Source: Palaemon carinicauda (taxonomy: Eukaryota > Arthropoda > Malacostraca > Decapoda > Palaemonidae). From it: a stretch of DNA of 64,000 nt. The DNA lies in NCBI RefSeq assembly GCF_036898095.1, contig NC_090751.1:77249695-77313694 (forward strand), given 5' to 3'. The notes beneath the pieces are model-generated. The model saw only the letters and a list, made by a program, of their open reading frames with translations. It had not been told where the DNA came from and made no database searches. The position numbers were made by a program, and so were the translations under genes. Positions 55,321 through 64,000 of the stretch are shown piece after piece. The first letter of the stretch is position 1; each line of letters starts with the position of its first letter.

Positions 55321-56260
55321 TTAATCTCCAGCCAAATCAGAAAGGTTAGAAATCTCGAAGGATTTGGGCCATGGCCGAGTAGGGATTTCATTCTTGGCCA
55401 GAAACCTCAGTTGCAAAGAACAAATGGCTTTTCCATTCCGAAAACCAATGTTCCTGCTTAAAGCGTGTACCTCACTAACTCTTTTAGCAGTGGCAAGGCT
55501 AACCAGAAACAGAGTTTTCAAGGTTAAATCCTTAAATGAAGCCGAGTGTAAAGGCTCAAATCTGTCACTCATGAGAAATTTAAGGACAACATCCAAATTC
55601 CAGGCGAGGGGAGCTGTTTGAATCTTCTTGGTTGTATCAAAAGACCTAAGCAAATCTTGTAGATCCTTATTATTAGAAAGGTCTAAGTTCCTGTGTCTAA
55701 AAACCATTGCCAACATACTCCTGTAACCTTTAATAGTAGATGACGAGAAGTTATGTTTAAATTTAAGGTCTAAGAAAAAATCTGCTATCTGGGTTAGAGA
55801 GGTACTGGAAGAGGAAATCGTGTTAGTCCTACACCACTCTCTGAATAACTCCCACTTGGACTGATACACCTTGATGGTTGAAGATCTCCTTGCCCTCGCA
55901 ATTGCCTTGGCTGCCTTCTTCGAAAATCCTCTAGCTCTAGCGAGTTTTTCGATAGTATGAAGGCAATCAGACGTAGAGCTCGGAGGTTTTGATGATATCG
56001 GGCCAAGTGAGGTTGTCTGAGAAGATTGGGTCTTATGGGAAGGCTTCTCGGGAAATCTACCATCCATTCCAGTACCTCTGGAAACCAGCTCCTTGACGGC
56101 CAGAACGGAGCTATCAGTGTCATTTTGGTCTCTTCGTGGGAAATGAACTTCTGAATCACTTTGTAAAGAATCTTGAATGGAGGGAAAGCATAAACCTCCA
56201 TGTGTGACCAGCTCATTAGAAAGGCGTCTATTTGCAAGGCTTCGGGATCCGGAACCGGAG
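55321..56260 (-). pseudogene. DIRS-alpha3 tyrosine recombinase, C-terminus missing
   Basis: Frame continuing from the overlap: TIEKLARARGFSKKAAKAIA and YQSKWELFREWCR (core-binding), TQIADFFLDL, TIKGYRSMLAMVFRHRNLDL, and the first catalytic Arg in LATAKRVSEVHALSRN. The frame ends at SNLSDLAGD (55321), before the His-x-x-Arg and Tyr motifs, because the element is truncated. Open throughout; loss of the active site is by truncation, not mutation. Confidence 0.88.
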
Positions 56261-57830
56261 AGCAGTAACACTCCAGCCTTTTTGTCTTTGCGGTGGCAAA
56301 GAGATCCACGAGAGGACGACCCCATAACCGCCACAGACTCTTGCAGACGTCCGGGTGTAAAATCTACTCTGTGGAGAGAACCTGACCTTCCCTGCTGAGT
56401 CTGTCTGCGCTCACATTGTTGACCCCCTGGATGAATCGAGTCAAAAGAGTCACCTTCCTTTCCTCTGCCCAAATGCGAAGAAGTCTTGCAATCTCGTACA
56501 GAGACCAAGAGTGGGTCCCGCCTTGTTTCACAATATAGGCAAGAGCTGTCGTGCTGTCTGCATTGATTTGGACTACTTTGCCCCTGATCTGCTTCTCGAA
56601 GCCTATGAGAGCCAGATGAATAGCCAAAAGCTCCTTTTGATTGATGTGGAGAGATGTTTGCTCCACAGTCCAAGACCCCGAAAGCTCCTTCTTCTCTAGA
56701 GTGGCTCCCCACCCTGAGTTTGAGGCGTCGGAACACAACACGAGGTCTGGGCTCTTCTGAAGTAAAGACAAGCCTTCTTTCAGTCTGGGCTCGTTGTACC
56801 ACCATTGAAGATGAGACTTGATGGAAACCGAGATGGGAAAGCAATCCCTGTCGAGGTTGTCCCCTTTCTTCCAATGGCGATTGAGATGAAACTGAAGAGG
56901 ACGCAAGTGCAACCTCCCCAGGGTCACGAACTTCTCTAATGATGAGAGAGTCCCCAGAAGGCTCATCCAATCTCTTACAGAGCAAAGTTCTCTCTTCAGG
57001 AAAGTTTGGACTTTTAGGAGGGCTGCCTGAATTCTCACCGACGACGGAAAAGCCCGAAAACTCAGACTGTGAATCTCCATCCCCAAATAAAGAATCTCCT
57101 GGGATGGAGTCAGTTGTGATTTTTTCGAGCTCACCAGGAGGCCCAGTTCTCTGGAGAGATCCAAAGTCATTTTTAGGTCCTTCAAACAACAATCGGCTGA
57201 GGAGGCTCTTATCTGCCAATTGTCCAGATACAGAGAGGCTCTGATTCCCCTCGAATGCAGCATGCCTGCCACATTCAGCATGATCTTGGTAAACAATAGA
57301 GGAGCCTTGCAGAGTCCGAAACAAAGAGCCCTGAACTGGAAGACCTTGTTTCCGTCCATGAACCTCAGATAACGTCTGCAGCTGGGATAAATCGGAAGGT
57401 GGAAATAGGCGTCCTGAAGATCTATAGAGACTATCCAATCGTCCTTCCTCACAGCCGCCAGAACTGTCTTTTGAGTTTCCATGGTGAACATCGAATTTTG
57501 GACGTAACCATTTAGCACACTTACGTCCAAAACCGGTCTCCACTCCCCCGAACTCTTGGGTACTAAGAAAAGGCGGTTGTAAAACCCCGGAGAAGTTACA
57601 TCCTGCACTTCCTCTATTGCTTGCTTCTCTAATAAAAGAGACGTCTGAAGACGCATGGCTTGCTTCTTCGGACCCTCTCTGTATTTGGGCGAAAGATCCA
57701 CCGGATCTGTGACTAAAGGAGGATTTGCCAGGAAGGGGATCTTGTAACCCTCCTTTAACACTTGGACGGACCAGGGGTCCGCTCCATTCCTCTCCCAAGC
57801 CTCCCAGAAGTGAGTCAACCTGGCACCCAC
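55794..57830 (-). pseudogene. DIRS-alpha3 RT-RNase H, one stop and YLDN
   Basis: One continuous frame of about 678 codons broken only by TAG at 56364-56366 (GTE-W context in relatives, so TGG to TAG). RT: GFYNRLFLVPKSSGEWRPVL, VSIDLQDAYFHLPI (motif A), RALCFGLCKAPLLF, and YLDN instead of YLDD, a D-to-N change of a catalytic aspartate. RNase H: VLCSDASNSGWGATL, NQKELLAIHLAL, INADSTTALAYI and VSADRLSREGQ. The tail (VDLFATAKTKRLECYCSPVP ... FRRRQP) ends LPVPL-stop, 480 nt into the YR gene. Confidence 0.9.
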
Positions 57831-57864
57831 TGCTGTCTGAAGGAAAGGGCAGTCAGACTATACC

Positions 57865-60235
57865 TCAACCGGACTTGCCTCCTCTGCCTCTAGATTTCCT
57901 TCCTTCTGGTTTGAAAGAGCCCCTTCCAGAGGATTTCCCACGAAAGGACTGAGAAGGTCGAAAACCAGAAGAGGATTCCTTAGGCTTACGAGAGGAAAAC
58001 GTCGAAGGCAAAACTTTTCTTGTCGTATTGGTTACTAAGTCATGCGTGGCCTTCTGCGTGAGAGCAGTGGCCACTTCGCCTACCAACTCTTGCGGAAATA
58101 AGGTATTAGCCAAAGGAGCGAAAAGAAGGCCCGTTTTCTGGTAGGGAAACACTCCTGCAGAGAGAAAAGAGCACATCGTGGCCCTTTTCTTGAGGATTCC
58201 AGCCGTGAACAAGGCAGCTAGCTCGTTGGAGCCATCCCTCACACCTTTGTCCAAGCAGGACATCAAATGAACCAGTCCACTAGTGTCCGTGTCCGTCATA
58301 TCTGAGACCCTCTTACTCAAAGCTCCCAGAGCCCAGTCTAAGAAATTAAACACCTCAAAAGGCCCTGAAAAGACCCTTAAGCAAATGATCAAACTCTGGA
58401 ATAGACCACCAAATCTTCGTTTTCCTTAAGGCAAGACGACAAGACGCATCCACTAAACTTGAGAAATCCCCTTGGGCAGACGAAGGAAAACTCTAGCCCA
58501 TCACTTCACCAGTCTCGTACCACACACTAGATTTAGAAGCCAACCTAGCAGCTGGAAAGGCAAAGGCCGTCTTGCCAAAAGATTTCTTAAGAGTCCAACC
58601 AGGAACCCATTAATTTCAAGGCCCGTTTAGAGGACCGAGAAAGAACCATCTTGGTATAAACTGGAACTTTGGTTGCTTTACCTAAGATGAACTCAGAAGG
58701 CGGAGAACAAGGGGCCACAGGAGTAAACTGATCCGGAAAAATTCCAGTAAGAATCAACATAAACTTACGAAGGTCAACAGCATGTTGATAATGCTTCTCT
58801 TCCTCATTCTCAGAAACTTCCTCAATAGGCTCGTCCACATCCGACTTTTCCTCAAGTTCGTCTTCTGGCAGTGAAGCAACTGCTGCAGCCTGAACTGAAG
58901 GAACAAAGTCTGGATGAGATTGCCTGTCAAAGCCAATATCTGCATCCAACTGACGGGGAGAGGTCGAAGTAGATTGACGTGAAACATGGTAGGGTAGACG
59001 TTCTTCGTCAACTAACAACTGCCGAGACCGCTTAGAGTCCGACTGCTGTTGACCAGATTGACGCTTGGACACAGAAGGCAACTGCCGAAGATCGCTGAGT
59101 GGACGCGTAGAGTCCGAAAACTGTTGACGCGAACGATCAAAGCTGTCAAGATGTTGACGCTGAGAATCGATGTTTTGACGCGAAGAGTCCACTAGTTGTT
59201 GACGTGGGCGATCCACTACTTCAAAACGTTGAAGCGTCACGTCCACTTGTCGACGGCGATGTTCCTCCTCACGACCAGAAGACGAAAACCGGTCAACCAA
59301 ACTTCTCTGAAGTGACTCATCAAAATCAACCTGGTGTTGAACACTATGAATGGGAGACCACCTAAGCAATAACTCGTCAGCACCAGAGACCATCGAACGC
59401 CTGTGCGATAACTGGTCTGACGCCTGATGCCCAGACATACTGCCAACACCTGGTTGAAAAGAATCCATCAACAACGAGAGTTGTTCTTTCATAGTCACAA
59501 GCATAGACCATTTAGGATCTACAGAACTCCTTAAAGGAATATTCGTTCCAACGTCACCACGTATTTCGGGAGAAGAAAGCCAATCTGAAGGAAGAGGGGG
59601 AGCATGAATCGTAACAAGGTCTGAATCGGAAGGAATCTTATCAAAACGAACACGGTGATATGGACGCTTAGCCGGAGTGCAAGCGATGGGAGAACGGAAA
59701 CGTTCCGGTGAGTTCCACAAACTACATCCTGGACGCACAGGCGATTCCTGACGCTGAGTAACTTCATGCGTCCGTTTAAGCAGTCTTGACGCGCGACGCC
59801 AGATCTCACTCCCCGACCCTTCATCGGAAGACGGGGATAACGCATGAACCTCACCTTTCCTACGATGAGGGTGAACGGCCTGAGTTACGGCAACAAGAAC
59901 GTTCGAGGGGACGTCTGCACGGTTGATGACGCTTCTCGTTCCCTTAAGCCGTTCGACATTACTTCTCCCATGGGTTCGAGAGCTCGAAAGAGGTCTTAGG
60001 CTAGGTGAACGACAAGATCGTGCAGACGCACCCTCCGCAACACTAAACACATTAGAAACACTTTTCACATTACCGAGAGATTCACGACTTTTCGGTACAC
60101 TAACTTCAGACACCGAAACACTTTCCTTAGTTCCGACAGAATCACGGTTTTTCAGTACCTTTAACTCAGACAAAATTGTATTCCTATCTGCCGCTAAGGA
60201 CTCAACTTTCTCACTAAGAGTCAAAATAGCGGTAA
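57865..60235 (-). pseudogene. DIRS-alpha3 Gag
   Basis: N-terminal frame 58587-60235: a coiled-coil-like start (LSEKVESLAADRNTILSELK), the family block RPLSSSRTHGRSNVERLKG, and a long Ser/Arg/Gln/Asp-rich middle with repeated SRQQ, RQQLVDS and DSTRP units, then an acidic patch. The reading frame begins inside delta1 sequence, so codons upstream of about 60235 do not belong to it. Stops and shifts between 58393 and 58586 lead to the C-terminal frame: DGSNELAALFTAGILKKRAT, LFAPLANTLFPQELVGEV, and an Arg/Gly/Ser-rich tail (SFRGKSSGRGSFKPEGRKSR) suited to RNA binding. Confidence 0.75.
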
Positions 60236-60600
60236 AATGACAAATTCGAAGATAATTTGTATTTTTCCTAACCATACAAACCTTAGCTATTTACAGAGGG
60301 GGGGGGGGGGGTTACCTTTTAGCGCAGCTGAAATGGCGAGCCATTAGAATTTAACGAGGGTGTATTACCCCCACGCTAGTTAGCGGGGGGGTAGGGGAGT
60401 GGTAGCTAGCTACCCCTCCCCCCTTACACACAGATGAATGCTCACTTTCACTTAGAGGTAGGACTTGTCTTGGGGGACAGGGCTGGCGGGCAAATATGTG
60501 TAAATAGCTAAGGTTTGTATGGTTAGGAAAAATACAAATTATCTTCGAATTTGTCATTTGTTCCGTAACCGAAATACAAACCACGCTATTTACAGAGGGT
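60236..60600. repeat. DIRS-delta1 left inverted repeat and ICR
   Basis: Left arm 60236-60297 (TTTGTATTTTTCCTAACCAT, CAAACCTTAGCTATTTACAG) is repeated in reverse at 60498-60558; the second ICR half TGTTCCGTAACCGAAATACA-AACCACGCTATTTACAG starts at 60559 and predicts the unseen right tip. A run of 14 G occurs at 60298-60311. Confidence 0.85.
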
Positions 60601-61076
60601 GACTTACCCCTTAGGAAGGGTGGAAAGTCCCCAGCCATACTGGCTTTGGCTTTACCCGGGGACTCAGAATCCGAGTGAGTCGCACTCGAGAAAAGGAGTC
60701 CCTGCACCTCACAAGTTCCTTGCTCCGCAAGGAACCATGTGGCCTACGTAAGCTTGTGTGTGAAGAAAGAAGTGTGACCCGTCCTAGACAGTTGACCTGG
60801 AGTTCCAGAAGGAACTCTGGGTTAGGACGTTCCCAATACCACCTCGTCAGGGTATGGGGGACGCGACAGTATTGACTCAATACTCGGAACACAAGGAAGC
60901 ATGGTTTACCTGCAGAGATTCGAGGTCAGCTATGCAGAGACCAGGATGCTGCTTCCCCGTAGAGGGGATGATGAAGAAAGAAGTAAGGGCCAGACATACT
61001 TCTTTCGTTCATGCAGACTAAAACCTGATAACAATGCCCTCAACCTTCTGCTACCTGTCCAAAAAGGAGCCTGAGG
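60601..61076. other. DIRS-delta1 3' non-coding region
   Basis: Between the ICR and the end of the YR relic; no gene seen. Confidence 0.55.
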
Positions 61077-61735
61077 TTAGACCAGCTGTTGTGTAGCCAC
61101 CAGAGAGCGATAGAAAACGTATCGAGACTCCTGTGGGTCACGCCCTGCAGGAAGCGGGCTGCGAAGGTCATTAGACGCTGCCAGACTCCAGCTTGTAGCA
61201 CCTGCGTCACAGAGTAGTATTACTCGAAGGCGAAGGACGTTGCGATGTATCCAACATCGTGCTGTAGGGCGACGTGACGGGGGAGGGTCTGGAGACAGGT
61301 CGAGATGAATGTCCTTGAGTCCGGGCTGAAGAGGTATACTGGTGACTCTCCCCCCATGTCCTTCTTGTGCTCCCAAATCGGCTGCAACTGAGGACAAACT
61401 GCAGCTGTTCCCAGCGCTAACCTATCGATTCCTTTACTGGCAAAAAAGAGAAGGTCTTGGGACATCAGACACAGAATGGAGACTCGAAATCTTGAATGAA
61501 TCGGACCGAAGGGCCGGGACCCCCAGATTCTGAGTCTAGCCAACAACTCAGGAGCGAGCCTGAATGTTGCCTTCCCCTCTTCCTTAGAAAGGGGGGAGTA
61601 GTAAGAAAACCAAGAAGATTGCTTACACACTGGCCGTGGCCAGAGTGAGCAGAAGACCCAAGGCGGAATACAATCCGAGGCCTGTCGTAAAAGGGTCTTG
61701 AGAAGATCTCTTAAAGGACTAAAAGTCCGAGCCAT
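61077..61735 (-). pseudogene. DIRS-delta1 tyrosine recombinase relic
   Basis: The frame 61220-61735 ends in LQHDVGYIATSFAFE; relatives have His-x-x-Arg at HDV-x, here Gly (GGA). The continuation in another frame includes a QVLQAGVWQRLMTFAARFLQ segment where the nucleophilic Tyr would lie next to Leu; Phe is read instead. Upstream catalytic domain is barely recognisable. Thus at least two catalytic positions are lost. Confidence 0.65.
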
Positions 61736-64000
61736 GCTCCAAGTTGGAGGTCTTCCTCCGACTAGGGCAGGGACGATCGTAGCTTCGCATGAGTGAGGAT
61801 AGATCCAGCAGGCAGGAAAAAGTTATTCCTTTAAGCCTGAAGGTCAGGGAAAGGCTGAGCGACAGGCTTCATTGCCGAGAGCGGAAAGGAGTTTCCTCCC
61901 GCCGAAAGGCAATAAGACCGTTATTGCTGGAGAAGAGGCCTCAAGGGAAGAGGTATATCTCCCATGGCACCAACCACCTTAGACTCTTCACTTTGCCTGG
62001 GAGACCCCTGTGGATGACTATCGCAGATGACGCGACCTCCGTACCGCGACTGTAGCGGGTTGTCTCTTCTTGAGGAGGAAGCGTAGTGTCTCCAGGTATG
62101 AAGCCGAAGCGACGCCCCGGTTCGGGAGAGATGTCGCAGTGTGGTTGCTTGAGTAGTCTGCGCCGTGGGAGAAGCTCTCCCGGGAGTTCCACCAGGCGAA
62201 GCAGAGGGTCCAGAAACCGTTCTGCGCATAGTCCCAGTGGAGCTCTCCCATTGAAAGGTTGACAGACAACCTGGTCTTGTTGAGACCCATTGTCCACAGA
62301 CAAAAAGGAGGGAAGACGCAGGCGTCGAAGTTGTCCCACCATCACCGGAATGCATCTTGCCAGAGTCTCGGGGTCTGAGACTGGGGGTAAGAATAGCGGA
62401 AGCTTGAGGTTCCAAGCTGTCGCGATCAGGTCCCCCAGACCAGCACTTGCTGGTTACCCAAGGTCAAAGACCCCCAGGTACACTCTCTCTACGAGGCTCT
62501 GCTCAGATAGTCTGAGAGAAACATTCCCCTGCCTGGAATGAGAGAGCCGATGATGGTATTGAGAGAATCTCAATCATCCCGGTATCTCTACTGCAAGATG
62601 TCAAGGTGTGAAAATGCGTCCCCTGCTGGTTAGAATGAAGTCGACGCGCAACGGGGCGACTCGGCAGGAGCTGTAGGATCTGAAGAGGGGCTAGACTAAG
62701 GCCCCTAAGCCTGCCTGAATAATGGAGAGGTATCCTTCAGGTCTTGACCATAGGCCTGGACCGGAACATGCCCCCTCCCCCCCCTTTCCTTTGACGAGTC
62801 CGAGAACAGCATCAAGAATGTGGGGAAAGGACGAGAATATCCACTACCATCAAGAGGCTCCATAGGTCAACACCCATTGCAGGTCTAATAGTTCCGCTGG
62901 TCCCATAGGGCCAGGGAGTCCGGTTAAACATTGCCTGAAGCCACCGGAACTTGGATCGCCCCGCATGGAACTTATCCTTAGGCGACCGTTCGGACTATAG
63001 ACGGGTCAATGAGGAAAGGAGAACTAGGAAACGTTCCAAGGTAGGGCTGAAAGCTCTGCTTGACTGAGAACAGGTACTGCGACTCTCCTCAGTCTTGCCA
63101 CAGTCAACCGAAAGGAAGGCTCAGAGGATGTGGTAACAGAATCTGGCGTCCCCAGGTGGTCACCCATCCAAGTATCGACGTTGCTTAATCTCGCTGGACA
63201 GACGAGAAGCGGAGTTTCCAACGTGGTAAGGCCGTTGACTCAATATCATGGCCAGATACTCCAGATGTTGAGGCAGAGGAAGAGAAGGCTCCAAGCAAAA
63301 TACCATGAGCCCACACTCATGGTAAGCATCCGGAAGCTTGTCCCGGTGCTGAAGGTCGAAACCCGAGCCTACCGGAGTTGACTAGCCCTCCAAACAGCAG
63401 AGGAGGCGGAAGCCTGCACCTGAGCGGCCAAGAGGAAGGCAGGGAGAGTTCTCTGGGGAAACAAACCTGCTATGCCACGGCGGGATAGCCACACTGCATC
63501 ATAAGCAGGAATACTTGCAGTCTAGGCTGAATTCGACGAGCACCCTGGAAGATGGATGGATTGGAAACTGAAAGTACCCGTCCTTCCGATCCAGGGTTTA
63601 AGGAGTCCTGTCGCCTCGTTACCAGTCTGATCGATTCTGCTGGTCTACGCTGGCCGAAGTTTGTTCGACAAACTTGATCAGGGCTGAGAGGTCGACTATG
63701 GACATCCCCTCTCAGATCCTTCCTTACAAGAAAGGATCGACTGAGGGGGCCGGGGGTGAAGCCGTCGATGATCCTAAGGAAGACCTTCGCCTAAGGTATG
63801 GATCATTCTGCCCAACCGGGCAACTCTGCTGACGCTATGGCATAGAGGTTCAGAGACACTGAATTCGCTGACAAAGACGGCAGGCACGATATCCTTGGCT
63901 AATCACAGAGATTGTGCGGGAATGGGCATCGGGAAGCTGTCATTCGGATGAGTAACCTTAAGCATCCTCCCAGCAAAAAACCTGCAATCCTAGAGTTCGT
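61736..64000 (-). pseudogene. DIRS-delta1 RT-RNase H relic
   Basis: Fragments in several frames: the RNase H-to-YR tail near 62250-62420 (a diverged CSPVPDP-like PPVSDPETL and a VVGQL/DNFDAW-like segment), the RNase H end near 62480-62560 (a LSQQS-type end), and RT near 63540-63720 with VDLSALIKFVEQT and DGYFQFPIHPSSR (motif A with two stops just upstream). Intervening sequence includes the 5S-like insert. Assigned by motif order and position behind the ICR. Confidence 0.55.
63132..63239 (-). rRNA. 5S rRNA-like sequence with internal deletion
   Basis: Read on the minus strand it starts GTCAACGGCCTTACCACGTT, continues with CGCTTCTCGTCTGTCCAGCG and GAGATTAAGCAACGTCG, then ATACTTGGATGGGTGACCAC and ends CTGTTACC. 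This matches animal 5S rRNA from its 5' end through box A (AxxTTAAGCAACG) and box C (TACTTGGATGGGTGACC) to near the 3' end. About 12 nt between AACGTCG and TACTTGG, covering the intermediate element and loop E, are missing. Best called a 5S pseudogene or 5S-derived insert; Pol III promoter function is doubtful without the intermediate element. Confidence 0.8.

Larger units (their letters stand above)
55319..60235 (-). mobile_element. DIRS-alpha3 retrotransposon, truncated at both ends
   Basis: Minus-strand alpha element with the longest open frames of its family: Gag 58587-60235, Gag C-terminus 57865-58392, RT-RNase H 57830-55794, YR from about 56300 down. The YR catalytic half, ICR and 3' repeat are missing at the 55318 junction, and the leader and 5' repeat are cut at 60235 by DIRS-delta1. 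It serves as the family reference for what is deleted in alpha1 and alpha2. Confidence 0.85.
60236..64000 (-). mobile_element. DIRS-delta1 retrotransposon, right part outside window
   Basis: Left tip AATGACAAATTCGAAGATAA at 60236, preceded by GGTAA as in beta1; ICR at 60498-60600. Minus-strand YR, RNase H and RT relics follow leftwards to rightwards. Heavily decayed; no long frame. The right end lies beyond 64000. A 5S rRNA-like sequence is embedded at 63132-63239. Confidence 0.8.

Noticed and set aside
58587..60275. Start of the alpha3 Gag at 60275
   Set aside because: Codons upstream of about 60235 lie in the delta1 inverted repeat, so this start is a chance fusion.

Overview
The window is eukaryotic nuclear DNA made almost entirely of mobile elements. 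I see no host gene with a convincing exon structure, no bacterial operon and no CRISPR array. Long AG/CT and AAT microsatellites, Tigger and hAT DNA transposons, an adinto/Polinton-like capsid gene cluster and, above all, at least five families' worth of DIRS-type (tyrosine-recombinase) retrotransposon copies point to an invertebrate. A decapod crustacean is my best guess, inferred from the richness in DIRS elements; the sequence alone does not prove the species.

Layout. 1-2890: three decayed, same-strand virus-derived capsid genes (major-capsid-like, basic core-like, penton/vertex-like). 2892-6991: Tigger-1, inserted at a TA inside the third capsid gene. 6992-14206: DIRS-alpha1, inserted in Tigger-1 and itself interrupted at 7326-11193 by Tigger-2. 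14207-14706: a 500-N assembly gap. 14707-16105: another alpha fragment. 16106-22819: DIRS-alpha2, followed by a partial second copy of its gag half (alpha2b, to 26034). 26939-29084: Tigger-3, without transposase. 29087-42200: DIRS-gammaA (plus strand), split by DIRS-beta1 (29912-36254). 42955-43867: 5' fragment gammaD. 43868-52541: nearly full-length gammaB. 52691-55318: truncated gammaC carrying a hAT element (53226-54858). 55319-60235: DIRS-alpha3. 60236-64000: DIRS-delta1, running off the window and containing a 5S rRNA-like sequence.

How the parts work together. Each DIRS element encodes Gag, a reverse transcriptase-RNase H polyprotein and, in an overlapping frame, a tyrosine recombinase (YR). 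Beyond the YR gene lies an internal complementary region (ICR) in which the two element tips are fused in inverted form, followed by an inverted copy of the 5' end. In established DIRS biology this lets a circular DNA intermediate form and integrate by recombination without target-site duplication. The ICRs let me place element tips to within a few bases.

State of the elements. Every coding region seen is damaged by stops, frameshifts, internal deletions or active-site substitutions. The most nearly intact are the alpha3 RT-RNase H frame (one stop plus YLDN), the gammaB recombinase (two in-frame stops, all catalytic residues kept) and the two Tigger transposases, whose frameshifts lie at different places. 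Family names alpha to delta are mine. Family calls rest on recognised motifs and on comparing copies inside the window; no database search was run.
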